From Leptobrachium leishanense (Eukaryota > Chordata > Amphibia > Anura > Megophryidae), in the NCBI GenBank assembly GCA_009667805.1, contig CM019063.1, forward strand, positions 352,742,942 through 352,806,941: a stretch of DNA of 64,000 nt, in the 5' to 3' direction. Shown here piece by piece: positions 1 to 11,897 of the stretch (the stretch's first letter is position 1; every line of letters begins with the position of its first letter). Made by a program: the position numbers and the translations under genes. Under the pieces are notes generated by a model. That model had not been told where the DNA came from and made no database searches. It saw only the letters and a list, made by a program, of their open reading frames with translations.

Positions 1-400
1 GATTGGGAGATTTTGATTGATTTTACGAGCATTCCACTCCTTTTGCAAATCCCATTTTCATTTGAGGAATTCTCTTGACTCCGAGGGTGTACATATTGAT
101 CTTTCTAATAATCATTTGACCATTCTATCTAATGTGGCAAAAGACGTGCCATCTACCTTGGAGGAACTTCAGGCTGCAATTAAGTCTTCTCCTTTTAAGA
201 GACTGGGACCGGATTATTACTTTAGCCTATTACAAAGCCTTTCTTTCTGTCCCGGGCCTGTGTATGCGCAAAGTGGTCCGTGCAGCAGATGGATACGTTA
301 TTTCTACATATTTGCGCTCAATCCCATCATATCAGTGTTACCTAAAGCATCTAAAGATCATACGCTATACAGAAATTATATATAGATTTTTCTTAAAGCT
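1..400 (+). mobile_element. L1/Tx1-like LINE fragment (RT entry region)
   Basis: Translation gives TLEELQAAIKSSPFKRLGPD, which follows the L1-clade pattern of the segment just before the reverse transcriptase palm (typically ending in KAPGPDG). The frame breaks near 385. The element continues off the left edge and is cut on the right by the hAT insertion at 501. Confidence 0.6.
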
Positions 401-500
401 CCTATGAAATGATTCCCATAACCCCTCTCCTGCTGCAACTATTTCAATCTGGTCAAGAGCAGGGTAAAAACCACATGGGAGACAACGGAGAACACTAAAC

Positions 501-1358
501 TAGGGCTGCAACTAATTATTTTCGAAAATCGATTAGTTGGACAATTATTCTTTTTGATCCGACAACGAAAAATATTTTTTTGTTTACTTAAAAGGACCAC
601 TGTGTAAAAATCAACCCCCTCCCCTTCTTACACAATATCCTTCGTATATATAGCTTTCATACGTATATATGCAAATTGCGTAGCTTCCATACTTTTTCAC
701 ACAAGGCATGCGTGTGCCTGGTCAGAGAGATGCTGCTTGCACAACTCAAGCCCACATCTGCATTCTCACCAAACGAATGCTTGTATGAGCGCTCAGACAT
801 GATTAGGCAAGTACACAAAGCTGGGTGAGTAGGAGGGGGACAGTTTAATAAGCTTGAATAGTCAGGCTGTGGTCTCTTTAAAATAATTTCATGAACAAAC
901 TGGGTGGCGGGTCTTGAGGTAGGAGGGAGTTTGGGCAATGGACCAGACACAAGCGTGGGAATGGGACTAGACCAAAGTGAGGGATGGCAGCTCTGAACCA
1001 GGGAGAGGGAGGGAGGGTGGGTTGGTGGTGTAGGACTACAGCTCCAAGTAAGGATAAAACACGGTTATAGCTCCTCCACCCATTGGCAGTATCCCAGGGT
1101 CTGTGCTATAGTTCTGCTTCTGTCGTAAACTAAATTTAAATAAAAAGGAACTGCTTATATGTAAGGATTAAACCCTCAAACTAAATTCTAGCAAGTAAAG
1201 CATCTGGAACACCATCTCCAGTCATCTATGTCTGAGGTTATTAGCGGTTAACTCAATAGGATTTTAAACAGTGTGTGCTGTACACAGACCAATTAATTGA
1301 TAATGAAAATAGTTGTCAACTATTCTCTATCTATTGTCAATTCGTTGTTTCAGCCCTA
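501..1358. mobile_element. non-autonomous hAT element, 858 bp
   Basis: Terminal inverted repeats begin TAGGGCTGCAAC on the left and TAGGGCTGAAAC on the right complement, continuing imperfectly (GATTAGTTGG and TTAATTGG). It is flanked by an exact 8-bp target duplication CACTAAAC (493-500 and 1359-1366), diagnostic of hAT transposition. No transposase frame is visible inside. Confidence 0.9.
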
Positions 1359-1366
1359 CACTAAAC

Positions 1367-2250
1367 AGGTGATGAACCTGCTCTGCATTGCTCACTTGAC
1401 TAAATCACAAATGGTATTCAATGGATTCTGGTAAGGTATGTGACAATGGACTCAAAATATGCCTATTCCTGGATTTCCACCCTAAGTGGCGTTCTTTAAT
1501 TGTCCTTGACCATAACCACACTGGCTCTCTTAAAAGAAATGTTTGCCTTTCTCGGCATTTATGTAATGGTACACACTAAAGCTGCTATCTATCCCTACTC
1601 CTACAATCCCTAGAATATTTCCTAGGTCTGTGAGGGGCCCTGAAGGCATAACTGACTTCCACCTTCCTTCACATTTTAAAATACCTGCATATGAGGATGA
1701 ACTTTTTTTTTCTTCTTGCATACCCTTCACTTTGCAACACCTTAATTGGAAAGTCATGTATATGCAGTCCAGTGTAACTTTAAGATTCATTTAGCAGATG
1801 GTGAGATTATTGTAGTCTCATTCCAGAGGGTTCATTGGAATGCCTTACAAACCCTTTTCCCATTCACATAGGTGTGTTCCCCTTTATCATACCTGGGTAT
1901 TCATGTTTCACTCAGTCTCAAACTATGCCCACTTGTTGTCTCAAATATTGGCTTCCAAACCTGGAACTTCTGACGCTTTTCCAGTTTGGGTGGAATTCCC
2001 AGACATCTGTTTATATTCCAAAAACATCCTCCACACACACTCTTACACGCGGCTTGTCTCCTTAATTTGAGCGAAAGAAGACCCTAGGTTCCTTTTTAGA
2101 ACAACACGTTATTTGCCGTCAGTGTTTGGCTGTGTGACTGGCTGACCTCTACCCCAGGGAAGTTGTGGGCCTATTTGGAGCACAACGCTCTTCCTATTTC
2201 TATTACCACTTTGCCTTGACAATGTAAAGTTACATAGGCTGAAAAAAGAC
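1367..2250 (+). mobile_element. probable continuation of the degenerate LINE
   Basis: Beyond the hAT insertion the + strand keeps short frames (for example 1840-2070, ending near CLYSKNILHTHSYTRLVSLI) that resemble a decayed LINE C-terminal part. No diagnostic motif is preserved, so this rests mainly on continuity with 1-400. Confidence 0.3.
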
Positions 2251-2299
2251 ATGTATCCATCAGGTTAAGCCTTTCACACATCACCAACTACTGTTGATC

Positions 2300-3720
2300 C
2301 AAAAGAAGGCAAAAAACCCAGTCTGAAGTGCACGCCAATATGCAGCATACTGGGAAAAAATTCCCTCTTGACCCCAGAATGGCAGTCAGATTTCTCCTTG
2401 GATCAAGAATCTTTTACCCACGTTTTAAATATTGTGACCCTTAATGTTATGTCTTTGCAGGAAGTCATCCAGTCATTTCTCCTGCTTTGATTTCCTTAAC
2501 TTGGTACCGTTTAGGGTATAAATTGCTTGTGTGTTCTTTATTCCAAAGTGCATAACATTGCAGTTATCTGCATTAATTTTTGATCTGACATTTAAGTGCT
2601 CAGTCCCCCAATCCATCTAAATCCCTCTGCAGCGAAGTAACATCCTGCTCACATTGTATTACTTTAGTAGTTTTGTGTCATCGGCAAACACTGATAGATG
2701 ACTTTCGGTGCCTATCTCAAGGTGATTTATAAATAAATTGAATAGAATTGGTCCTAGAACATACCCCTGAGGGACACCATTTACCACTGTTGTCCATCTT
2801 GAAAATGTACTATTTATGACCACTCTCTGTACCCTATCTTTTAGCCAGTTTTCTATCCAAGAACAAGTATTTTCATCTAGACCAATTTTTCTTCATTTAA
2901 ATAGTAACCTCTTGTGTGGAACTGTGTCGAAAGCTTTGGAAAAATCCAAGTACGACCCCCCTGATCTATACTTCTACTTACTTCCTCATAGAATGCAATT
3001 AGGTTAGTCTGAAATGATCTGTTTTATAAAACCATGCTGATTTTTGCTAATTACAATTATACCTCCCAATGAATTCCTGAATATTATCCCTTAGTAACCC
3101 CTCAAATACTTTCCCAGCTACAGATGTTAAGCTCTCCGGTCTATAATTACCAGGAATACATTTTAAACCTTTCTTTAATATAGGGACCACATCAGCTTTT
3201 CTCCAATCCTCTGGTACGATTCCTGTAAGAAAAGAATCTTGAAAGATTAAGAACAGAGGTTTACATATTTTAACACCTAGCTCCTTCAATACTCACGGGT
3301 GAATTCCATTCGGCCCTGGGCCTTTATTCACATTCACTTTAATTGCTGCCAGACCTTGTCTTAAGTTTTTATCTATGAATTGCATGTCTCCTGCTATAGG
3401 TTTCTTGTTGATAAATACTGAAGAAAAATAATCCTTCAAAATGTCTGCCTTATCTTGATCTTAGTTAACAATACCCCTGACTCAGATTTTAGTGAACTTT
3501 TAGTTTTCACTCTTGGTGTTTTTTTTTTTAAATTTATGTACCTAAAGAATCTTTTAGGATTGATCTTGCGCTCTTTGGCTATTTCTTTTTCATTTTCTAC
3601 TTTAGCCCATCTAATCGCTTTTTAACATGCTTTATTTTCTGCCTTATATGCTTTACAGGATGCCTCAGATTTCAGATTTGAAAGCTTTAAATGCCTTTTT
3701 ATTTTTCATTTCCTTGGTTA
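2300..3720 (-). mobile_element. CR1-clade LINE, reverse transcriptase pseudogene
   Basis: On the minus strand the frames spell, in order, PEDWRKADVVPILKKG, GNYRPESLTSVAGKVFE, LDFSKAFDTVPHKRLL, VNGVPQGYVLGPILFNLFIN and VFADDTKL. These are reverse transcriptase blocks of the CR1 type, including the FADD active site. Several stops and frameshifts show it is dead. The 5' part (endonuclease) is missing, as in most CR1 copies. Confidence 0.92.
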
Positions 3721-4489
3721 ACTTCCTACTGAGCAACATTGGTTTCAGTCTGTGTATTCCAAAATATGTCCACCACCCACAATACAATGTCCACTACAAT
3801 TTCCCTTTAGAGACGCTATCATTGTTGCCTCCATAGATCTACCCCCCTTCCCTCTTCATTTACCATAACTTATAACCACATTTTACACTGCATGTGACAG
3901 GCTCACTATTGATAGCCTTTATATTTGTCTGCTTACTGAAATTAATCAATCCTCTCCCTCCCAGCATTGATGCCCATTAAACCTTTAGACAGGTTCCAAT
4001 ATACACAACAGTCACACTTTAATATGGTTCATTCTCTCTTTAACCCCTTTTACTACCAAAGTGTGTCAACAAATTTTTTGCATTGTAATAGATAAATGCC
4101 AAACCTTTTCAAATAAACCCCTTTTGCACATGTTTTTTAACACAAGACAAATTAGTCTTTTATGGATATATCAAAATTCCCATTTGAGAGCTCACTGTTG
4201 TCCCCAGTGTTACTGTAGAGACACTGCAAAGTGCAGCCCCATCTCCAACAAAAAGTTTAAACTTTCTGCAGTATTACAACAGCCAGGGGGACCTCTGGGA
4301 TCAGTTTACTCTGGGATCAGGGACAAAATTGCAGAAAATTTCTCTACAGTACAGATTCAGGGTATTAATGGAATTTTGCGTATGAAGGAATTATGCCTAG
4401 AGATTTAGTTATATTGGATTTTTTTTTGGAAATTACTAATTATCTCAATACAAATACCCATGATGAGAATATCTGACCATTCTATCTTC

Positions 4490-5037
4490 GTGAAAAACAA
4501 GGGGGGTGTTTGTGAGGGTCCTGAGAACGAGCAACAGCACAATGGCCTGCTCTACGGTGGGTGCCCGCTCAGGTCTCACAAACAAGGTTTTTAGCTTGCT
4601 TGTGCCATTACAGGGATAAATTTTCCATATGCAAATCAGCCTGCTCTCACCCAGAAAGGGTGGCCAGTGCTGACTGCCAAGGACGTCATCCCTGCACGAG
4701 AGGTGCAGCAACCCCGACGATCGTTTCGGCCTTCTTGGGCCTCGTCAGGAGGGTATAGCTGACACCCCTCTAGGCACATCAAGCAAGGGGTCCACGTCTG
4801 GATGACCCTTTACAATTATAGTGAAAAACAAGGGGGGTGTTTGTGAGGGTCCTGAGAACGAGCAACAGCACAATGGCCTGCTCTACGGTGGGTGCCCGCT
4901 CAGGTCTCACAAACAAGGTTTTTAGCTTGCTTGTGCCATTACAGGGATGAATTTTGACCTGAGCGGGCACCCACCGTAGAGCAGGCCATTGTGCTGTTGC
5001 TCGTTCTCAGGACCCTCACAAACACCCCCTTGTTTCC
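4490..5037 (-). mobile_element. Penelope-like insertion with repeated and inverted terminal blocks
   Basis: A 548-bp insert is flanked by a 12-bp direct repeat CATTCTATCTTC (4478-4489 and 5038-5049), a likely target-site duplication. It holds two direct copies of a 136-bp block (4490-4625 and 4821-4956, offset 331) and a third, inverted partial copy (4957-5035). Between the two direct copies sits a minus-strand hammerhead ribozyme core. Direct plus inverted terminal blocks, variable-length duplications and hammerheads are known traits of Penelope-like elements; no reverse transcriptase is present, so the family name is inference. Confidence 0.65.
4708..4758 (-). ncRNA. hammerhead ribozyme, type I with minimal stem III
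   Basis: Read 5'-3' on the minus strand: CUGACGA (from 4748), stem II GGCC/GGCC with loop CAAGAA, GAAAC, then ACG-AU-CGU as a 3-bp stem III, and cleavage site GUC at 4718-4716. All core positions (C3 U4 G5 A6 N7 G8 A9, G12 A13 A14, A15.1-U16.1, C17) are satisfied. Stem I can form four pairs between ACCCUC before and GGGGUU after the core. A stem III this short is the pattern described for Penelope-like and retrozyme hammerheads that cleave as dimers. Confidence 0.8.
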
Positions 5038-5089
5038 CATTCTATCTTCATCTAATTTACTGTATTTAACACAAAGGGTTTTTCTACCT

Positions 5090-6045
5090 GTATGCTGATA
5101 ATGGAAACCTGGGGGACGTGGCCACGACTTGGCAGAAGATGGGCACTTAACTTTGGAGCTCGGCACCCGGGCCCAGCATTTCCAGCCGCTAGCAAGGCCG
5201 TATTGCAGACTATGGGCCAAACAAACCGATCCTCCTCCCAGAGCCGCCCTCTTTTCCAGGCAACTCACAGCACATCACCAAAGCACCGTTTTTTCCACGG
5301 GTACCGGGAGGCAGGCCGCGAAACCAAGATGGCAGACCTCATGGACACCCTAGATGCAGGGAGGCCCAGGAGCCCCACACCCTCAGACGGCAGCATGACA
5401 GAGGCCGAGGTAAGGTAGACCCTGTGCCTCCTTTCCTCTAAGCAGGACATTGAGGCCTTATTTTCTCCAATGGAAGAGAAATTTTGACAACCGATTTATT
5501 GAGCAGGGGTATGATGTAAGACAGCTGGGGGGCAGGTTGCAGGAGCTGCAGAACAATAGAGACGCTACTCCCATCCACCTAGACCACCTTAACTCACAAT
5601 TATTTACACAAGCCGAACAACTTACAACTTTACAACACCTAGTGGATGACCTGGATAATAGGGGCCACTTCAACGATGCTAGGTTGAGGGTCCTCTCAGA
5701 ATCGGAGGGTATGGAAGATATCCTCCTTATGCTTCAATCTCGAACAGCTGCAGCACCACTTGATACACCAATGGATTTTGATAGAGCTCACTGCGCTCTT
5801 TGTCCACACGGGAACAATGGCATCCCCGAGGAATGTGATTTGGAGAATCCACAACTTTTCCCTGAAGGACATGAGAGCAGCGCAAAAATCACACACATGG
5901 TCACTAGCCATCCATGCCATTGAAATATATCACAATGTCTCCAGATTTTCTCTCCAGGCTAGGAGGCATTTAAAACCAAGTTACAGATACCATCAGAGCA
6001 CGCAAAATTGGAGGCTCCCCTCTTGCTTTACACGTCACTAGAGGA
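5090..6045 (+). pseudogene. L1-like LINE ORF1 (coiled-coil RNA-binding protein), frameshifted
   Basis: A start at 5329 opens MADLMDTLDAGRPRSPTPSD; after a frameshift near 5420 the frame at 5450-5770 carries a coiled coil (RQLGGRLQELQNNRD, LFTQAEQLTTLQHLVDDLD). A second shift leads to PMDFDRAHCALCP and PRNVIWRIHNFSLKD, the pattern of the C-terminal part of frog L1-type ORF1 proteins. It binds element RNA in active copies; this copy cannot make a full protein. Confidence 0.8.
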
Positions 6046-6991
6046 AACCAACTTCTCACTATCACTAACCCTGGTGATGATCCTGCATTTCTACATGTCT
6101 TAGACCTTCCTTCGATGGAGATACAGGGCTGGCATGAGGTGACTGTGTGGATCCGATACCCCCTGTGCTTCAATACCCTAGATGGCGGGCTGCGCCTGAC
6201 GTTGTCCTGTAGCCCTTTGACCACCAGCTTTTAATCACTCCACACCCAGATACGATGTGGCTTCATGACAGCTGGCTTTATTGTGTCCTCTTTTATTTGC
6301 TACAGGCATTGTTCTAGGCAGGACATGGATGGACATATAACTGTAGAGTATTGAAGCCTGTGACTGCATGTTCCCCAATGCCTGGCATTGCCTCCACAGG
6401 ATGTGTTGGACACAAGCCATGGTTCAGCGCAATTGTTCTGGATTACCAGTGCTGATGATGGCAGTTGGGACTTTCCTTCTAGAATCAGATGTGCACAACA
6501 TTATGCTACTCTTTGTAGCGAATGGTACTTTTACGGTCAATTGACTGCATTAGTATGCATATGCCCGGGTGCAACAGAGATCGGATAGTTTCTAATTCTG
6601 TTTAAATTACATTTTATTCTGTTTTACGCAAGATTTCTGTTTACGCTGACCCCTATTTGGTGTCCATATTACTTGGAACTCATTCTTCTTCACAGCTAGA
6701 CCTTATAATGGGTGGTGCCCTGTTTGGACCACAGTATCATATTTTTCATGTTTACGTTGGTTATTTGTTTTGGTTATTTTTTACTCTAATGCTGTATACG
6801 CTTTCTCCCCCTTTTTTGTGCACCGGTTGAAATCCGAGCGAGTAGCTACACTCTCCCTGACTGGTCCCTCCAATATGGTTACCTTTCATGTTCTACCGTT
6901 AAACGCCGTTTGCGGTTTGTGAAGGGCTACTTGTGTTCCAGGCTCATTACCGTAGCTAATGTGTATGTCCCCAGTGTTTGAGCTTAAGCAT

Positions 6992-7201
6992 AATTTTTTT
7001 TTTTTTTTTTGTGAAAGGATTTTAACAGGAAGGATACATTGAGATTTCTCTCGTTTTCAAGTATGTCCTGGGTGGCGAGTATGTACCGTTAGGTGTCTTG
7101 CCAAGGACACTTACTGGAGAGGTTGCTCGCTGGGATCGAACCCATGACTCCACAGGCTCTCTCCATGCAGAGCGGTGACATTACCTCTACTCCACCCAGC
7201 C
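6992..7201 (-). mobile_element. tRNA-derived SINE with LINE tail
   Basis: On the minus strand a tRNA-like head begins GGCTGGGTGGAGTAGAGG (A-box-like) and carries the B box GGTTCGATCCC about 50 bases on. The body ends TTGAAAACGAGAGAAATCTC, ATGTATCCTTCCTG and an A-rich tail of about 15 bases. The last 60 bases match the 3' end of the LINE at 33690-34380, which is probably the machinery that copied it. Confidence 0.88.
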
Positions 7202-7577
7202 GATACTCCTGACCAAGTTAGAGAAATTCATGGAAGGCCTTTTAATTTGTGGAGGCGACTTCAAACCCCCCACTAGACTCCCCTTGAGCGTCAGCACCTG
7301 ATTCTGTATGCACCGCTTCTTCTAAGCGATGTAGGCTCCATCAACTGTTTCACACTTCTTAGCTAGTTGATTGCTGGAGAGCAATGCACCCCTCAGGGCG
7401 CGATTACACCTTTTTATTCTACAGCGGCCTGTTTGTATTTACGCCTTGATATGTTGGTTTGTCACCATACCCTCCACTTAGTGCGGTCGGCTGGAATAGG
7501 GAGCATAACTATGCCCCGATCTCGAATTGTTTTTCACATCCCAGAAGTAAAACGACAGCAATACCTCAAGCGCCTAA

Positions 7578-7889
7578 GGCCCCGTTCACACTGTGCGATT
7601 TATCGCGCATATTTTGCCGCAACGTTGCAGCAAAATCCACGTGACGTCGCGCTGTGTAGCTTCTCCAATGCATTTCAATGGAGCTGTTCACATCTTGACG
7701 CGCCACGTCGCACGTCGATGACCTTTTTTTTTGCGATTTGCTATCTGCGATTTCGCGATTTGTATTGGTGGTGCTTTGCCAAAATTGCACAAAACAGCGA
7801 TGTCGCGCGACATTATCGCACCATGTCGCGAATATGAAAATCGCACGAAAACTCGCGCGATTTTCAAATCGCAGAGTGTGAACGGGGCC
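7578..7889. mobile_element. CpG-rich MITE with GGCCCCGTTCACACT termini
   Basis: Inverted termini GGCCCCGTTCACACT and AGTGTGAACGGGGCC are perfect over 15 bases. The interior is full of CGCG words and has no coding signal. Flanks are CTAA and TTAA: a decayed TTAA duplication is possible, a TAA/TTA Harbinger-like one is another reading. Confidence 0.75.
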
Positions 7890-10159
7890 TTAATGAAACA
7901 GATTATGTGCATGGTATTTGGGGTGGTAAACTGCTAGCCTGGACTTTAGATCAGAAATATCAGTCCAGTTATATCCCTAGGCTGAAAAAGGAGCATGGCC
8001 GCACAATCTACCTAAATAGTGAAACTACAAATACATTTCGTAAATATGATCCTTATAACGCTTTAGAAACCCACCACAAGACCCGCAGTTGATTTCCTCC
8101 TACCCCGCCAAGGTGCTACATGTGACCATTCCTTCACAGATGGAAAGGATCTAGATGCCCTCTTCACTATGGAGGAACTAGTGGTGGCAATTTAAAGTTC
8201 TTCCTCAGGTAAAGCCCAGTTCCTTAATGGATTTTCTATTGCATATTGTAAAACCTGGGCCCTTATTTACGCTGATCTTTACATGCTCTTAGTAATGACG
8301 TTGGATTTCCTCCAGCAGTCCACCAAGCCGCAATATCCCTCATTCTTAAACCAGGGAAAGTTCTGCTATATTGTCACAACTACAGGCCCATCTTGTTAAT
8401 AATATCAAGTTTAATGTCAAAAATGCTGGCTATGAGAATGCCCCCCCCCCTTTAACCATCCCTAATTCACACTGATCAGGTGGGCTTTGTCTGTCTTCGT
8501 GGAGGCAGATATACCTTACGAGCCCCTAATCTTATACATATTTCTAACAAGATTGCATCGCCCAATTTATTCCTTTCAGTCGATGCAGAAAAGGCGTTCG
8601 GGGTTAATTGGATGCTCCTTTTAGCTGTCCTTAAAAAGTTGTGACTTGGTCCTCCTCCCACTCCTGAACCGTGTTAAACAAGGCTCACATGCCTGGACCA
8701 AACCTCATTTTTCCTGGTTTGGCCCGATGAATATTCTCAAAATATCTCTTGCCTAAGACACAAGACCCCCGTGGAGGACTGAATTTCCACACCTAGAATT
8801 TTATTAGATTGCGGCTTTGTTCCTCCAGCTCAGTGACTGTTCCATGTCACCACCCCACAAATTCTGGGTGCACCTGGAACGACAGTTTTTTTTTTTGTTT
8901 TTTTAAGTCTCCATTGTTTCAGTGCTTTAGCAAACAGCCTGTTTGAGGCTTTATATGCCTCGCCCCACTATTTTGCCTATACTTTGTCTTTGAAGGCTGT
9001 GCCATTCCCACCTGGCACAGTCAACCACTCATACCAGTGACGAATAACCCTGAATTTTTTCCATGGGCAGGCCGTCTCCTTTTTAGATCTAAATTGGGAT
9101 GGCCACTGCCTGCCGATACTGGCTTGTACATTGGATAGGTCACTGTTACATCTCTCAATGTTGAAACCGATCATACACCTACTCCCCTAGATGCATATCG
9201 GTATCTCCAACTCACGCACTTCTGATTCCGCCTAACTACGCTCCATCCATTGAAACTAAATTTGTCCCCTTTCGAATGTTTGACCCTGGTGGACACCCCA
9301 CCTGCCCATTTGCTGTCTCGGCTATACGAAATGTGAATGGCAGCTGAAAACCCATATATGCCACCCTTTACTACTAAATGGGAGGTTGAGTTTTCGAAAA
9401 CGTTAATGGTTGAGGAGTGGACGAACATTTTTCAAGTTACCTCCCACTCGTCCAGGGATTTGCGTGTTCAGGAAATGAACTATAAATGCTTTTCTAGGTT
9501 GGGCCTCATCCCTAGAAGACTGAATACTATCTAGCCAGAGATGTCCCTAGTATGATGGAGATACAGGCGCACACAAGGCACCTTTTATTCAGATTTGGTG
9601 GGAATGCTCGACAATAGTCCCTTATTGGGAGGTTGTTTTCACATTAAAGAAATCACGTCTCTAGACATGCCTCTCTCCCCAAGCTGCCTTATTGCATGTG
9701 GTCCCGGTCTTGACGAGTCGCTAGATTAAATCCCGAACAATTCATTTTAATTAATGCAGTGAAGGCGTTTATCTCGAGGTACTGGAAATGGCAGGTTCCT
9801 TGACTGTTTTTGACTGGATCGATGAGGTCAATCATGTAAGGGAAATGGAAGAAATACATTTTTCTTGGGGAAAACACATGATCTACTTTAAAATGTGGTC
9901 TGATTTTGTACCCAAACACTGGCGGCGGGGTGCTGTACGTTTAGTCCCCAGCCTGCAATCCTACATCCAGGGCGGACAGTTCTCCATCCCGCCTGCTCCT
10001 ATTCTGTTGGCTTAGCCAGAGTTCTAGGATGATCTCTCTCAATAAGGAGATCATTAGACTTGCATAGGGATCATAGGCCCAAAGCAACAGGAGCATTTGT
10101 AACTAACGACAGTAGCTTAGTTCTATGGGGGGTTCTTATTAATGTAACTTAATACTTGT

Positions 10160-11790
10160 TACATTATTATTATTATTTATACAGTGCCAGCATATTCCAC
10201 AGCACTGAACAATGGGCACAATATAGACAGGATTACAATACACTGAGACAGACCACCATTTGATAAACCAGTACAGGGAGAAACGAGGGCCCTATTCCCG
10301 TGGGAACTCACAATCTAGAAGGGTTGGTGGTGGAAACGGGAGACTGCGAGTTGAGAGTAATAGACTGGTTGGGGCAGTGAGGTGTATCAGTGAGTCGGGT
10401 GAGAAGACATTCCTATTTAGGGAAGCCTAAGGGAGTGATTTGAAGGAAGGGAAACTAGGGGAGAGTGACTGTACGAGGGAGAGCGTTACAGAGGATGGGG
10501 GCTGCGTGTGAGAAATCTTGCAGTCTGTCATAGGAAGAGGTGATGGGGGGGAGAAGCTAGGCACAGGTCACTGTCCTTACGGAGCGGGCTGGAGTGTATT
10601 TGGTGATTAGTGAGGACAGGTAGTGGGGAGCTGAGTTAGTGAGAGCTTTGTAGGTCAGGGTAAGGATTTTGAATTTAATTCTGCAGTGGATGGGGAGCAG
10701 CAGAGACAGAGCGTCGAGTGAGGTGGATGAGCCTGGCGGAGGCATTCTGAATGGATTGTAGGGGGGCGAGGGGTAAGCGAGGGAGGCCAACTAAAAGATT
10801 ATTGCAATAGTTTAGTCGGGAGATTACGAGATCGTGGATGAGTTGCTTTGTGGTGTCAGCGGTAAGAAATGGCTGAATTCTGGAGATATTACGCAACTGG
10901 TAGCGGCAGGAGGAAAGAGACTGGTTGTGGTGGGATGAAGGAAAGAGCAGACTCAACAGGGTTATTCAGAGAGCGTGAAAAGCAGGAGAATGACTGGAGA
11001 ATGAAAAATTCTAGGTCAAAATAGCCAAACCAGAAAAATTCTCCCTTTCATCTCACTTTCCAAATTGGCTATTGGCTATACCTAGAATTTTTCATTCTCC
11101 AGTCATTCTCCTGCTTTTCACGCTCTCTGAATAACCATGTATGTGTAACTCCGAGACAGCGAGCCTAGCTTGATAGTGATACCATCAACCATGACAGAGA
11201 AGTCAGGAGGTGGGGAGGCATTAGAGGGAGGAATTAGTAGAAGCTCAGTCTTGGACAGTCTTTAGTTGGTGAGAGGCCATCCTTGAGGAGATGCCAGATA
11301 AACAGTGACTTTGGAAAGGACAGAAGGAGAGAGATCAGGGGTAGAGAGGTAGATCTGAGTATCATCGTAGAGGTGGTAATTAAAGCCAAAGCTGTTAATG
11401 ACTTTGCCCAGGGAGGAGGTGTAGATGGAGAAGAGCAGAGGACCAAGGACCAGAGCCTTGAGGTGAGGTACACTAACTGATAAAGGCATTGAAGAGGAGG
11501 AGTTACCAGAAAATGACACACACAGAAGGACCTGTTAGATAAGTGAATCCAAGAGAGGGCAGTATTACAGAGACCGAACGAGCTGAGAGTCTGTAGCCGG
11601 GAGATCAAGCAGAATGAGAATAGAATAGTGGCTGTGGTTTTTGGCAGTTAGGAGGTCATTGGTGACTTTGAGGGCAGTTTCAGTTGCGTGTAGAGGACGA
11701 ACTCCAGATTACAGGAGGTGGTTTAGGGAATTAGAGGACAAGAGGAGGGAGAGACGGTTGAAGACTAGTTTTTCCAATTCAATTATACTG
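10160..11790 (-). mobile_element. L2-clade LINE, 3' part of ORF2
   Basis: Minus-strand frames give [31 protein letters not shown] and, further on, HDLVISRLNYCNNLLVGLP and LQSIQNASARLIHLT, all classic L2-type reverse transcriptase C-terminal motifs. The 3' end runs into a short ATT/ATA repeat near 10165, typical for L2. A hairpin MITE (10960-11136) splits it. Confidence 0.88.
10960..11136. mobile_element. hairpin MITE inside the L2
   Basis: Two arms of about 60 bases starting GGTTATTCAGAGAGCGTG are near-perfect inverted copies around a 60-base centre. No target duplication is evident. The family is not identified. Confidence 0.75.
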
Positions 11791-11860
11791 ATACGTGTTA
11801 CCTGGCCTGTTAGGAGTACTTGAGGACAGGGTTGAGAACCACTGCTCTATTCTAGCCATG
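11778..11860. repeat. hAT MITE end fragment
   Basis: GAGGACAGGGTTGAGAACCA followed by CTGCTCTA matches the right end of the hAT MITE at 16701-16882. The left end is missing. Confidence 0.45.
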
Positions 11861-11897
11861 GTGTAAACCAGAGCTGTTTATAAACTTCCCAGAGCTA

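Larger units (their letters stand above)
6235..10015 (+). pseudogene. L1-like LINE ORF2 (endonuclease-reverse transcriptase), decayed
   Basis: Endonuclease traces lie at about 6840-7560: SRLITVANVYVPS, LLICGGDFKPP (family GGDFN) and CLYLRLDML. Reverse transcriptase traces at 7890-8640 include GFVCLRGGRYTLRAPNLIH and LFLSVDAEKAF. The C-terminal part at 9350-9950 has FTTKWEVEFSKT, YKCFSRLGLIPRRL and FISRYWKWQVP. Many stops and shifts are present. A SINE (6992-7201) and a MITE (7578-7889) interrupt it. Confidence 0.85.

Noticed and set aside
4061..4408. 115-codon frame as a gene
   Set aside because: No start context, no recognisable domain, no homologous pattern; surrounded by repeats.
6992..7201. 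Functional tRNA gene
   Set aside because: The B box is good but the anticodon region and acceptor stem do not pair properly, and the body continues into a LINE-type tail with poly(A), so it is a SINE.
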